Part shown: positions 39,779-48,923 of the stretch, piece after piece
Layout: every line of letters begins with the position of its first letter
How positions within the stretch are numbered: position 1 is the stretch's first letter
Position numbers and translations under genes: made by a program
NCBI RefSeq assembly: GCF_000523235.1
Contig: NZ_CP006850.1
Location: 2,604,001 to 2,668,000, forward strand
Source of the DNA: Nocardia nova SH22a
GTDB lineage: Bacteria; Actinomycetota; Actinomycetes; Mycobacteriales; Mycobacteriaceae
DNA: 64,000 nt
Direction of reading: 5' to 3'
Notes under the pieces: model-generated
What the model was told of the DNA's origin: nothing
What the model saw: the letters and a program-made list of their open reading frames with translations, nothing else
The model's database searches: none

Positions 39779-40561
39779 TCAGACCGGTGGCCGGAGGGCG
39801 GCGAATTCGTCGGTCACCCGGATCTCGTCGTCGGTGAACCGGTAGACCGCGGCCGGTCGCCCGCCCGAGCGGCCCGGAGCGGCGGTGTCACCCGTCGGCG
39901 TAATCACCTTGCGGCGGGACAGGACTCGTTGCAGATTGGTGGTATCGACATCGTATCCCAGTGCCGTGCAATAAATTTCGCGCAACGTGGACATCGTGAA
40001 CATCGAAGGCGCCAGGGCGAAGGCGAGATTGGTGTAGGACAGTTTCGCGGCCAGCCGGGTGCGGGCGTGATGGACGACGGTGCCGTGGTCGAAGGACATG
40101 TTCGGCAGGGCCGAGACCGGATGCCAGCGGGTGTCGGCGGGCAGCTGCGGATCGGCGGTCAACGGCACCAGGCCCAGATAGGCCGAGGCGATGCGGCGCA
40201 CCCCCGGCACCCGGTGCGGATCGCTGAACACCGACAGCTGCTCGATATGCCACAGCTCGCGCACGTCCACCTTCTCCGCGAGCTGGCGGCGGGCGGAGGT
40301 GTCGAGATCCTCATCGTCGCGCAACCGGCCGCCGGGCAGCGACCACGTCCCGGTCTGCGGTTCCATCGCGCGCTGCCACAGCAGCACCCCGAGTTCGGTG
40401 CGGGAACCGGCGTTCGCGCGCGGCGCCTGTGGGTCGATCGGTTCGCTGGCGACCACCCCGTTACCGTCGGCACCGTCTGGACCTGCGGTGATGGTGTCCA
40501 AGAAGCGACGAACCTGGAACACCGCGGTGAGCGATTCGTGAATGGTGCTACTATGGGCCAC
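39779..40561 (-). CDS. nrtR: Nudix-related transcriptional regulator of NAD synthesis
   Basis: 260 residues. A Nudix-fold domain (TELGVLLWQRAMEPQTGTWSLPGGRLRDDEDLDTSARRQLAEKVDV) keeps the shape but not the full catalytic Nudix box, as expected for a sensor of ADP-ribose-type ligands; the winged-helix C-terminus (MFTMSTLREIYCTALGYDVDTTNLQRVLSRRKVITPTG) binds DNA. It is divergent from nadA-nadB-nadC. GTG 40561 is chosen because TACAAT (40574-40569) ends 7 bases before it; the strong GTTTTCGA palindrome then starts at the next base. Longer starts would put the operator inside the gene. Confidence 0.88.
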   Translation of the reverse strand: MAHSSTIHESLTAVFQVRRFLDTITAGPDGADGNGVVASEPIDPQAPRANAGSRTELGVLLWQRAMEPQTGTWSLPGGRLRDDEDLDTSARRQLAEKVDVRELWHIEQLSVFSDPHRVPGVRRIASAYLGLVPLTADPQLPADTRWHPVSALPNMSFDHGTVVHHARTRLAAKLSYTNLAFALAPSMFTMSTLREIYCTALGYDVDTTNLQRVLSRRKVITPTGDTAAPGRSGGRPAAVYRFTDDEIRVTDEFAALRPPV

Positions 40562-40584
40562 GTTTTCGATTGTAAGTCGAAAAC
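40562..40584. promoter_or_regulatory. NrtR operator between nrtR and nadA
   Basis: Perfect inverted repeat GTTTTCGA-N7-TCGAAAAC. The spacer contains the TACAAT -10 of nrtR on the minus strand. On the plus strand TACTAT (40549-40554) is a likely nadA -10, putting the nadA start of transcription at the operator. Binding would repress both directions. Confidence 0.82.
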
Positions 40585-40656
40585 CGGGTTGAAGCGAATC
40601 GGCCCGGGGTGATGTGCCCGGTGCGGATGCCGGGCGCATGAGGAAGGAGCCATGCC

Positions 40657-41697
40657 ATGGCGTCAACGAGTCTGACGACGACGGCATACGCAGCGCAGGT
40701 CATCGACGGCCCGGCCGGATTCGGCGGCGTCGAGGCCACACCGGAGTGGGCGGCCGAGATCAAGCGGCTCGCCCGCGAGCGCAACGCCACCATCCTGGCG
40801 CACAACTACGAACTACCCGAGATCCAGGACGTCGCCGATCACGTCGGCGACTCGCTCGCCCTGTCGCGGATCGCGGCCGAGGCGCCCGAGGACACCATCG
40901 TGTTCTGCGGTGTGCACTTCATGGCCGAGACCGCCAAGATCCTGAGCCCGGACAAGACCGTGCTGATCCCCGACCAGCGCGCCGGGTGCTCGCTCGCCGA
41001 CTCCATCAGCGCCGACGAGTTGCGCGCCTGGAAGGCCGAACATCCCGGCGCCGTGGTGGTGTCGTATGTGAACACCACCGCCGCGGTGAAGGCGCTCACC
41101 GACATCTGCTGCACCTCGTCCAACGCCGTCGAGGTGGTCGCCTCGATCGATCCCGATCGCGAGGTGCTGTTCCTGCCCGACCAGTTCCTCGGCGCGCACG
41201 TCAAGCGCGTCACCGGCCGCGAGAACATGCATATCTGGGCCGGGGAGTGCCACGTGCACGCCGGGATCAACGGTGACGAGCTCACCGAACAGGCCCGCAC
41301 CCACCCCGACGCCGAACTGTTCGTCCATCCCGAATGCGGTTGCGCCACTTCGGCGCTGTACCTCGCGGGCGAGGGCGCGTTCCCGGCCGACCGGGTGCAC
41401 ATCCTGTCCACCGGCGGCATGATCGACGCCGCCAAGGCCGCCCAGTCTACGCAGGTCCTGGTCGCGACCGAGGTCGGCATGCTGCATCAGCTGCGAAAGG
41501 CCGCGCCGGGCATCGACTTCCAGGCCGTCAACGACCGCGCCGCGTGCAAGTACATGAAGATGATCACCCCGGCGGCGCTGCTGCGCTGCCTGACCGAGAA
41601 TCTCGACGAGGTGCACGTCGATCCGGAAACCGCTGCCCTGGCCCGCAATTCGGTGCAGCGCATGATCGCCATCGGCAATCCCGGCGGCGGCGAATAG
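40657..41697 (+). CDS. nadA: Quinolinate synthase A
   Basis: Condenses iminoaspartate with dihydroxyacetone phosphate to quinolinate using a [4Fe-4S] cluster. 346 residues with three similar domains. [24 protein letters not shown] opens it; the cluster cysteines are expected in [16 protein letters not shown] and [11 protein letters not shown], and [13 protein letters not shown] completes the fold. A GAAGGAG ribosome site precedes ATG 40657. First gene of nadA-nadB-nadC under NrtR. Confidence 0.95.
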   Translation: MASTSLTTTAYAAQVIDGPAGFGGVEATPEWAAEIKRLARERNATILAHNYELPEIQDVADHVGDSLALSRIAAEAPEDTIVFCGVHFMAETAKILSPDKTVLIPDQRAGCSLADSISADELRAWKAEHPGAVVVSYVNTTAAVKALTDICCTSSNAVEVVASIDPDREVLFLPDQFLGAHVKRVTGRENMHIWAGECHVHAGINGDELTEQARTHPDAELFVHPECGCATSALYLAGEGAFPADRVHILSTGGMIDAAKAAQSTQVLVATEVGMLHQLRKAAPGIDFQAVNDRAACKYMKMITPAALLRCLTENLDEVHVDPETAALARNSVQRMIAIGNPGGGE

Positions 41698-41738
41698 ACA
41701 CCGGAACTCGCGTTCGGGCGAGCCGGAGAGGTTGCACG

Positions 41739-43472
41739 ATGATGTCGACACCGTCGATCGGCTGGGAGGCCGATGCTGATCTGGTGGTGATCGGTGGCGG
41801 GGTCGCGGGTCTGACCGCGGCCCGCACCGCATCGCTGCGGGGGTTACGGGTCCTGACCCTGAGCAAGGGCGGCCCGACCGATACGTCCACCCAATACGCG
41901 CAGGGCGGGATCGCCGTGGTCGCGCCGGACGGGGATACGGTCGACTCGCATGTCGACGATACGGTCGACGCCGGTGCGGGACTGTGCGATCCGCAGGCGG
42001 TCCGCTCGATCGTGTCCGGCGGCGCGGACGCGGTCGCGGCGCTGACCGATCTGGGCGCGGTCTTCGATCTGGGCCGCGACGGCCGGGTCTCGCGCACCCG
42101 CGAGGGCGGGCACAGCACCCGCCGCATCATCCACGCCGGTGGCGACGCGACCGGCGCCGAGGTGCAGCGCGCGCTCAACGCGGCGGGGCTTCCGGTCCTG
42201 TTCGGCACCGCGGCCCTCGACATCGTCACCGGGCCCGACGGGGTGCGCGGGGTGATCGTGGTGTCGGACAAGGGATTCGGCATCGTCCACACCCCCGCCG
42301 TGCTGCTCGCGACGGGCGGGCTCGGGCAGCTCTACGCCTGTAGCACCAATCCGCCGGGCGCAACCGCCGACGGCATCGCACTCGCCCTGCGGGCCGGTGC
42401 GCTGGTCGCGGATCTGGAGTTCCTGCAGTTCCATCCCACCGTCCTGTTCAGTCCCGGCGGGCTGGGACGGCGGCCGCTGATCAGCGAGGCCGTGCGCGGT
42501 GAGGGCGCGGTGCTGGTCGACGCGGCGGGCGAGTCGGTGACCGCCGGGGTCGACCCGCGCGGTGATCTGGCGCCGCGCGACATCGTCTCCAAGGCCATCG
42601 CGGCACGGATGCGGGCACTCGGCACCGATCACGTCTACCTCGACGCCCGCTCGATCGACGGCTTCCCGCAACGGTTTCCGACGATCACCACCTCCTGCCG
42701 CGCGGCGGGACTGGACCCGAGCGCCGATCTGATCCCGGTGGCCCCGGCCGCGCACTTCCAGTGCGGCGGCATCGTCACCGACACCCACGGCCGCACCGCG
42801 GTCCCCGGACTGTACGCGGCCGGTGAGGTGGCGCGGACCGGTCTGCACGGCGCCAACCGGCTGGCCTCCAACAGCCTGCTGGAAGGTCTCGTGGTCGGTG
42901 AGCGCGCCGGGGCCGCGGCGGCCGAACGGCTCGGCGCGAGTGCGCGGGTGGCCGAGGTGGCGGCGGTGCCGCTGCCCCGGGTCGAACGAACGGCGTTGCA
43001 GCAGTTGATGTCCGCGCACGCCGCGGTGGTGCGTGACGGCGACGGCCTGCGCGGCGCGATGCTGCGGGTCCTCGCGCTGATGAGCGACGACGAACCCGGC
43101 GACGCGGAAGAAACCGGCGAGCAACGAGGTCCGGGTTCCCCGGTTCGGGCGGAGGAACGCCCGCCCGTGGACGCAGCTGCCGACCAGGTGGATATCGCTT
43201 CGGCACAAGGCGTATCGCGATTCGACGGTCGTTCCGGAGAAGTGCTGCGCGCGGTCGAGGACGCGGCGCTCACCATGACCGCCCGCGCCCTGCTGGTGGT
43301 TGCCGCGGCCCGCGCCGAGAGCCGTGGCTGCCACACCCGCTCGGACTGCCCCGAGCCCCGCGACGAGCTGCGCCGCAGCGTCGCGGTCCGGCTCGGTGAC
43401 GACGGGCGCCCCCAGGTGGCCGGTGAGCCGATCGCGCTGGCCGACCCGCTACCGGCGGTGAGCACCCGATGA
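41739..43472 (+). CDS. nadB: L-Aspartate oxidase
   Basis: FAD enzyme making iminoaspartate for NadA. 577 residues. VVIGGGVAGLTAA binds ADP of FAD; STQYAQGGIAVV, EGGHSTRRIIHAGGDATG, EFLQFHPT and AAHFQCGGIVTDTHGRTAVPGLYAAGEVARTGLHGANRLASNSLLEG are NadB/succinate-dehydrogenase-flavoprotein signatures. Against about 527 residues in mycobacteria, the protein has an extra hydrophilic Glu/Gly/Pro-rich stretch at roughly residues 450-500 (43090-43240) before the final helical domain, which ends in ESRGCHTRSDCPEP. GGAGAGG precedes ATG 41739. Confidence 0.94.
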   Translation: MMSTPSIGWEADADLVVIGGGVAGLTAARTASLRGLRVLTLSKGGPTDTSTQYAQGGIAVVAPDGDTVDSHVDDTVDAGAGLCDPQAVRSIVSGGADAVAALTDLGAVFDLGRDGRVSRTREGGHSTRRIIHAGGDATGAEVQRALNAAGLPVLFGTAALDIVTGPDGVRGVIVVSDKGFGIVHTPAVLLATGGLGQLYACSTNPPGATADGIALALRAGALVADLEFLQFHPTVLFSPGGLGRRPLISEAVRGEGAVLVDAAGESVTAGVDPRGDLAPRDIVSKAIAARMRALGTDHVYLDARSIDGFPQRFPTITTSCRAAGLDPSADLIPVAPAAHFQCGGIVTDTHGRTAVPGLYAAGEVARTGLHGANRLASNSLLEGLVVGERAGAAAAERLGASARVAEVAAVPLPRVERTALQQLMSAHAAVVRDGDGLRGAMLRVLALMSDDEPGDAEETGEQRGPGSPVRAEERPPVDAAADQVDIASAQGVSRFDGRSGEVLRAVEDAALTMTARALLVVAAARAESRGCHTRSDCPEPRDELRRSVAVRLGDDGRPQVAGEPIALADPLPAVSTR

Positions 43473-43572
43473 CCGCACTCCGCTACCGCATCGACCCGCC
43501 GAGCAGCGACGACGACCGGCGATCGCGCCGCTCGGTCGTCGCGACCGGGCGTCCCGCAGAACACAGGAGTAG

Positions 43573-44436
43573 ATGATGGCCCTGGCCCCCGAACTCGACC
43601 GCACCGAACTGCTCACCCTGATCCGCACCGCACTCGACGAGGATCTGCGCTACGGCCCCGACATCACCTCGGCCGCAACGGTTCCCGCCGACGCGACCGT
43701 CAAGGCGGCGATGGTGTCGCGGCAGCCGGGCACGGTCGCCGGTATCGATGTGGGACTGCTGGTTCTGGACGAGGTGATCGGCGCCGGGAACTACGAGGTG
43801 ACCGATCGGGTCGCCGACGGCACCCGCGTCGCACCGGGTGACGCGGTGCTTACCGTCGTCGCTCCCACCCGGCAGTTGCTGACCGCCGAGCGCACCATGC
43901 TCAACCTGGTCACGCACATGTCCGGGATCGCGACCGCCACCGCCGCGTGGGTCGACGCGGTCGAGGGCACCGGCTGCCGTATCCGTGACAGCCGTAAGAC
44001 GCTGCCGGGACTGCGTGCGCTGCAGAAGTATTCGGTGCGGGTCGGCGGCGGCGTCAACCACCGGATGGGACTCGGTGACGCCGCGCTGATCAAGGACAAT
44101 CACGTGGTCGCCGCCGGATCGGTGGTCGCGGCCCTGCGCGCGGTGCGGGAGCTGGACCCGGATATCGAATGCGAGGTCGAGGTCGACAGCCTCGATCAGC
44201 TCGACGCGGTCCTGACCGAGGACGTGGAACTGGTGCTGCTGGACAACTTCCCGCTGTGGGCCACCCAGTCCGCGGTGCAGCGCCGCAACGCTCGCTCCCC
44301 GCGCACGAAACTCGAATCATCGGGCGGCCTGTCCCTCGACGCCGCCGCCGAGTACGCCCGCACCGGTGTCGACTACCTCGCCGTCGGCGCGCTCACCCAC
44401 TCGGTACGGGTACTGGATCTGGGCCTGGACATGTAG
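43573..44436 (+). CDS. nadC: Nicotinate-nucleotide pyrophosphorylase (quinolinate PRTase)
   Basis: Converts quinolinate and PRPP to nicotinate mononucleotide. 287 residues. DLRYGPDITSAATVP, ERTMLNLVTHMSGIATAT, DSRKTLPGLRALQKYSVRVGGGVNHRMGLGDAALIKDNH and the C-terminal SGGLSLDAAAEYARTGVDYLAVGALTHS are diagnostic. AGGAGTAG precedes the ATG at 43573. The 100 bases after nadB contain no feature; cotranscription is likely. Confidence 0.95.
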   Translation: MMALAPELDRTELLTLIRTALDEDLRYGPDITSAATVPADATVKAAMVSRQPGTVAGIDVGLLVLDEVIGAGNYEVTDRVADGTRVAPGDAVLTVVAPTRQLLTAERTMLNLVTHMSGIATATAAWVDAVEGTGCRIRDSRKTLPGLRALQKYSVRVGGGVNHRMGLGDAALIKDNHVVAAGSVVAALRAVRELDPDIECEVEVDSLDQLDAVLTEDVELVLLDNFPLWATQSAVQRRNARSPRTKLESSGGLSLDAAAEYARTGVDYLAVGALTHSVRVLDLGLDM

Positions 44437-44507
44437 TCCGGCCCGGCCGAAATATCGCTCCCGGTGTGGGCGTTGTCATTCGATCGAATGCGATGGCGGA
44501 GGGTGCG

Positions 44508-45386
44508 ATGAAGATACGGTTCGGAGTGGGTACGGGGTCGGATGCCGATCCGGGGGATCTGCCCGCCCTCGTCGATCGGCTGGAGTTCGCGGGAGTCGAT
44601 TCCCTGTGGTTCTCCGAACTCGTCTTCGCACCGGCGGTGGACCCGACGGTGGGGATGGCGTTCGCGCTGTCGCGGACCGAACGGCTGAAGGTCGGCACCT
44701 CGGTGGCGATCCTGCCCGGCCGCCATCCCGTTCTGGTCGCCAAACAGCTGGCGTCGCTGTCGGTGCTCGCGCCCCGGCGGGTACTGCCGGTGTTCGGTTT
44801 GCGACCGGCGGGAACCGGTGAACAGGCGCTGTTCCCGGTGCCTGGACCGCGCGGTGCGGTATTCGACGAATCGCTGCGACTGCTGCGCGCGGTCCTGGGG
44901 GCCGACGAGGTCGACTTCGACGGCGAGTACTTCACGGTGCGTGGCGCCGGCGTCGGGACGCGCCCGTCGCGGCCACCCGACATCTGGCTCGGCGGCCGGG
45001 CCCCGGCTGCCCTGCGCCGCATCGGCCGTCACGGTGACGGCTGGCTGGGTAGTTTCCTGACTCCCTCCGAGGCGGCGGCCGGAATCGCCACGATCAACGC
45101 GGCGGCGGCAGCGGCCGGGCGGGCGATCGAGGCCGATCACTTCGGTATCACGCTGTTGCTGGCCGAGGAGGGCATTCCCGCCGGGCTGGCGGCCGGAATC
45201 GTGCGGCAGCGTCCCGATATCGACCCGGCGGAGGTGGTGGCGGGCAGCTGGCCGGAGCTGCACCGGCTCATCGACGCCTACCTCGCGGCCGGACTCAGCA
45301 AGTTCGTGGTGGTACCGGCCGGCGGGCGCCTGTCGACCGGTTTCGTGGACCGATTCGTCGCCGAACTCCTGCCCCGGCAGAACTGA
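44508..45386 (+). CDS. LLM-class F420-dependent oxidoreductase
   Basis: 292-residue luciferase-like barrel. KIRFGVGTGSDADP, GVDSLWFSELV, KVGTSVAILPGRHPVLVAKQLASLSVLAPRRVLPVFGL and the late WLGGRAPAALRRIGRHGDGWLGS are typical. It belongs to the subgroup I recall as TIGR03854 but cannot confirm. A GCGGAGGG site precedes ATG 44508. It follows nadC by 71 bases; no functional link with NAD synthesis is evident. Confidence 0.87.
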   Translation: MKIRFGVGTGSDADPGDLPALVDRLEFAGVDSLWFSELVFAPAVDPTVGMAFALSRTERLKVGTSVAILPGRHPVLVAKQLASLSVLAPRRVLPVFGLRPAGTGEQALFPVPGPRGAVFDESLRLLRAVLGADEVDFDGEYFTVRGAGVGTRPSRPPDIWLGGRAPAALRRIGRHGDGWLGSFLTPSEAAAGIATINAAAAAAGRAIEADHFGITLLLAEEGIPAGLAAGIVRQRPDIDPAEVVAGSWPELHRLIDAYLAAGLSKFVVVPAGGRLSTGFVDRFVAELLPRQN

Positions 45387-45399
45387 TCCGCGCGGCGTG

Positions 45400-46572
45400 T
45401 CAGGCGGTGAGTTCGCGTTCCAGCGGGGTGCGGAAGCGGGGGATCGCGCGGACGTCACCGAACCAGGCGGTGGTTCGCTCGACCTCGCGGTCGATCAGGG
45501 CCTTCGCGTCGGCGCCGACGTCCTCCAGCAGCCGCCAGGCGATCTCGCCGTCGGCGCGCTGCGCCCAGCCGCCGACGACGCGGCCGTCGACCCAGATACT
45601 CGGCCCGATATTGCCGTTGGTGTCGAACAGCGCCGGGGCGTGCGGGCCGAGGAACCAGTCGCGGGACTGCCAGCCCATCGGGGTCGGATCCAGTGCGGGC
45701 AGCAGCGCCGCCCAGGGTTCGGGCTCGGATTCGGGTTCCAGATCGTCGGACAGCACGATGCCGGTCGCGCCGCCGAGATCGACCTCGGTGACCTCCAGCG
45801 CCGAGAGCGCCTTGCGCGCATCGGTTTTCGTCCAGCCGGTCCACCAGATCAGATCGTCGGCCGGAGCCGGGCCGAAGGTGCGCAGCCAGCGGCGGGCCAG
45901 CTCGGCGCGCGCCGCCTCGAGTGCGATCGGCGCGTTCTCGCCGGGAAGCCAGGCCTCCCGCGGCGCCCACGTGTACTGACTGCTGGTCCAGCGGCCGTTG
46001 GGGCGGGCGCGCACGATCAGCCCGTCGCAGCCCAGGATCAACAGCACCCAGGTGGTGATGTTGGTCGGTTTCGAATACGGCTTACCGGGTGCGGTGTCGA
46101 CCTGGGTGCGCAGCCGCGGCAGCGCGGCCGACAGTTGCGCGCCCGTCGCACTGCCCCGGGCCAGCAGTTCCCGATGCGTCTCCTCGGCGACCTCGGCCAG
46201 CCAGGCGTCGATATCGCCGTCGACGGCCTGCTGCAGATACTTCCCGTAGGCGCGGCGCTGTTTGACCGCGAGCGCGTCGGCGACCGCCGCCTGCAGTATC
46301 GCGACCAACTCGACCGGCACCACGAACATGGTGCGCCGCATCGCCAGCATGCGCAGCAGTGTCCGATCGTCGTAGAGGGCGCGCTCCACATCGGCGGGGG
46401 CCAGATCCGCGCTGCGGGCGCAGACCGACAGATATACCGTCGCCGGATCGGTGGCGTGCAGGGCCACCATCGAATCGGCGATATCGGCCGGATCGGTGCC
46501 CCGGGCCGGGCCGGTGAGCCGGTGCCGCCGGGACAGCCGCGCGCGTCGCTGAGCGACCGTAATCGAACGCAT
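45400..46572 (-). CDS. Winged-helix DNA-binding domain protein (DUF1006/AlkZ-like)
   Basis: 390 residues of the HTH_42 family, to which DNA glycosylases AlkX/AlkZ (YcaQ) belong; those unhook interstrand crosslinks, but many actinobacterial members are untested. ITVAQRRARLSRRHRLTGP, ALHATDPATVYLSVCARS and LALKQRR-like text open the protein; the winged helices lie at 130-190 and the C-terminal part has RPNGRWTSSQYTWAP, GPAPADDLIWWTGW and DPTPMGWQSRDWFLG. TAATAT (46584-46579) ends 6 bases before ATG 46572 (leaderless). An insertion sequence begins about 30 bases beyond the start. Confidence 0.87.
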   Translation of the reverse strand: MRSITVAQRRARLSRRHRLTGPARGTDPADIADSMVALHATDPATVYLSVCARSADLAPADVERALYDDRTLLRMLAMRRTMFVVPVELVAILQAAVADALAVKQRRAYGKYLQQAVDGDIDAWLAEVAEETHRELLARGSATGAQLSAALPRLRTQVDTAPGKPYSKPTNITTWVLLILGCDGLIVRARPNGRWTSSQYTWAPREAWLPGENAPIALEAARAELARRWLRTFGPAPADDLIWWTGWTKTDARKALSALEVTEVDLGGATGIVLSDDLEPESEPEPWAALLPALDPTPMGWQSRDWFLGPHAPALFDTNGNIGPSIWVDGRVVGGWAQRADGEIAWRLLEDVGADAKALIDREVERTTAWFGDVRAIPRFRTPLERELTA

Positions 46573-46604
46573 GGGCGAATATTAGCGCGTCGTTCGGCTC
46601 CTAG

Positions 46605-48051
46605 GGTTTCGCGGTCAGGTGCCTGTGTTTGCCCAGGCCAGCCGTATGGCACGGATTTGTTCGGGGGTGGGATCGCCGGGTAGGTCGGCACAATATTGGG
46701 CGGCGATCAGCGTGCGCCGGAGCTTGGTGAGCATGTCGGGGTAGCTGGGATGGGTTTTGGTGGTGTACCAGCGGGCCCGGGTGCGGTGTTCGGCGACGAC
46801 CGCAGGTGAGTGCCCGGCGAGGTGGTACCAGAGGATCACCAGGGTCTGGGTGAGCATTCCGAATGGGACGGTGCGCTCCACCGCCAACCGGGTGCGGTTG
46901 CGGGCCTCGCTGACGCCGGTGACATGTTTGGCGTCGAAGAATGCGACCTCGATGGACCAGCGGGCGGAATACCGGGCGATGAGTTCGGCTGCCGCAGTGG
47001 TGGTGTCGGTGGTCAGTAGCGCGAGTCCGGGGCGGCGGGGCTCGCGCACAACCAGCACCCGGACGGGCTGGGAGCGGAACGCGCCGTACCACAGGCAGCG
47101 TCGTTCGTGCACGGTCACGGTGGCAGTGTGGCCGTAGCGAGTCACCGCGATCTGTACGCCGGCGGTGGTAGCGGCCAGCTCGGACGATGTTCCGATCCTG
47201 GCGCCCCGGGTACGGGGCCGACCTCGCCGACCCCGCATATTCGGCGGGTTGTCCAGGTCGGGATGCACCTCGTACAGGGCGGCGTTCCGGGGCAGCGGCC
47301 CGGTCAACGTCACGTTCACGGGGAGCTGCCGCAGGGCGCTGCACACATACGCGCCGTCGGCGACGACATGGACGGCACGGTCGGGGCGCGCGGCGGCGAT
47401 CCGGCCGATCAGCTCGCGGGCGAGAGTCGTTTTGGGTTGCCCGCCGGGACGCCATAGCCGAAACAGCACCGGCAGCGCGATCGGACGGTCCGCGAACGGC
47501 AGATCGACCACCACCGCGGCAACCACGAAGGTGGTGCCGCGCGAAAGTTTGGCCTGTCCCTTGGCGACTTGGCGGGAGCCGTCGTAGGCCCACACCGCGC
47601 CGTGCACCTTCTTGCCGCTGCGCCGGAACAACGTGTCATCGATAGCGATGAGCAGCGGCGCGCCGGTCGGGGTGAGCCAGCCGATGACCAGCCCCAGCAT
47701 GGTCAGTCCGACCTGGTCGAGGCTCCAGACGGCGGTGGCGAAGAACCGGTGCGCGCGAGCGTGATGGCCACCCATCCGGGCGGCGGTGAGCATGCCGCAC
47801 ACCGTCCGCCGGGTCGGGGCAGCGATCATCCCGATCGTCAGCGTGACGAAGGTGGTGAACGTCGGAGTGGTGAAACACGGCCGGAACGCACCCAACAAGG
47901 GCTGCAACGACTTCGGCACCGCAGGGATCGACACAAACCGATGATCATCACCGCACGCACTCGTCGCTGATTCCTCGACACGCCGACACGGTCGGGCTGT
48001 TCTCACACGCGCCGGCTGTCTTTCGGGCTGCCCGACTGAATCTGACTATCC
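46605..48051 (-). mobile_element. Insertion sequence with DDE_5-type transposase (ends tentative)
   Basis: One transposase gene almost fills the element. Candidate ends are GGGTTTCGCGGTCAG at the left (from 46605) and, read inwards on the other strand, GGGATAGTCAG at the right (ending 48051); they match only imperfectly, and each is flanked by a TAG/TTAG-like sequence rather than an exact target duplication. So the boundaries are guesses within roughly 20 bases. It sits beside a truncated second transposase, suggesting a hot spot. Confidence 0.6.
46615..48006 (-). CDS. Transposase, DDE_5 superfamily (IS701-like)
   Basis: 463 residues from 48006, or about 440 from the GTG at 47937, which starts VSIPAVPKSLQPLLGAFRPCF and is the more conserved beginning. 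The RNase-H core has acids in LLIAIDDTLFRRSGKKVHGAVW, VHVVADGAYV and SARWSIEVAFFDAKHVTGVSEARNR, in the D-D-E order of DDE_5 transposases. The frame is intact with no internal stops, so it may be active. Family (IS701 or a neighbour group) is my best recollection. Confidence 0.85.
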   Translation of the reverse strand: MRTARPCRRVEESATSACGDDHRFVSIPAVPKSLQPLLGAFRPCFTTPTFTTFVTLTIGMIAAPTRRTVCGMLTAARMGGHHARAHRFFATAVWSLDQVGLTMLGLVIGWLTPTGAPLLIAIDDTLFRRSGKKVHGAVWAYDGSRQVAKGQAKLSRGTTFVVAAVVVDLPFADRPIALPVLFRLWRPGGQPKTTLARELIGRIAAARPDRAVHVVADGAYVCSALRQLPVNVTLTGPLPRNAALYEVHPDLDNPPNMRGRRGRPRTRGARIGTSSELAATTAGVQIAVTRYGHTATVTVHERRCLWYGAFRSQPVRVLVVREPRRPGLALLTTDTTTAAAELIARYSARWSIEVAFFDAKHVTGVSEARNRTRLAVERTVPFGMLTQTLVILWYHLAGHSPAVVAEHRTRARWYTTKTHPSYPDMLTKLRRTLIAAQYCADLPGDPTPEQIRAIRLAWANTGT

Positions 48052-48057
48052 CTAACT

Positions 48058-48073
48058 ATGAGTGATCACTCAT
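48058..48073. promoter_or_regulatory. Perfect 16-base palindrome at the IS edge
   Basis: ATGAGTGATCACTCAT lies between the two transposase genes, just outside the proposed IS end. It could be an orphan operator left by gene loss or part of the insertion site. No assigned regulator. Confidence 0.35.
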
Positions 48074-48080
48074 GCCGATT

Positions 48081-48686
48081 TCAGTGCAATTTGAAGCGCC
48101 GTGAGGCGGGGTCAGATGGGTAGGGCACCATGGCGTCTGGTGTTTGGTTTCCTGGCGGGTATGGCCAGCACGCCGGTGCCTTGGACGCGGGCGCGAAATC
48201 GTCGACACTGACCACTTCGGGAATCGGCCTCTGCAGCAAGGATATTCCCAGCAGCACCCTCACCGCGGTATGCCGGGACAACCGCACCGACAACTCCTCC
48301 AGCAGCCGAGCGCCGGCCCGTCCGGCAAGTTCCCGTACGACCGATTGCACCTGGTCGGTCAAACGCGCCGTGCGGCGCTGGTAGCGTTCCAGGACACCGG
48401 CCACCTGCTCGCGGAAGGTGTTGCGGCAGCCCGCTGTTGGGCAGAACAACCGACGGACCTGCACGCTCACGGTCACCGGCCGCTCGTCGAGCGGCACGTC
48501 GGCGACTGTGCGCCAGTGATAGCTGTGCACTCGTGCGGATTCAGCGCCGCAGCCCGGACATGCCGCTGGGTCGTCGGGCGTCCGCGCCCACACCACGACC
48601 TTCCTACCTTCGTCGACCACATCCTCCACCACCAGCGGCAGCAAACCCGAAAACACCACGACAGCAGGCACATTCATCTCGCACAC
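48081..48686 (-). pseudogene. Truncated ISL3-family transposase
   Basis: The first about 165 residues match the N-terminus of ISL3 transposases: CPGCGAESARVHSYHWRTVADVPLDERPV (zinc-binding), VRRLFCPTAGCRNTFREQV, LERYQRRTARLTDQVQSVVRELAGRAGARLLEEL and LGISLLQRPIPEVVSVDDFA. Family members continue with several hundred residues of DDE catalytic domain; here homology stops at VDDFA (codon ending 48192) and 36 unrelated residues follow to the stop. So the 3' two thirds were lost, presumably by recombination linked to the neighbouring IS. GGCTCTGGCTCACTTCC on the minus strand (48740-48724) may be its remaining terminal repeat. Confidence 0.8.
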
Positions 48687-48923
48687 CGAAACATGATGCC
48701 TTCAAGATCATCGCATCACCACCGGAAGTGAGCCAGAGCCAAAATTCCGACACTCCCCGGCAATGTCTGCCCGGGTCCCGGTCTCGGCGTGGAAGCTCGC
48801 CCGAAAGAGACTGTTGGTTTTGTTGTTGGTTCTTGTTGCCGGGCGAGGTTGCGGATTGGTTGAGTACTGGTGGCCCCTGAATCCGGGACGGGTCACCGGG
48901 AGCAGGGAGGCTTGGTCGGACGG

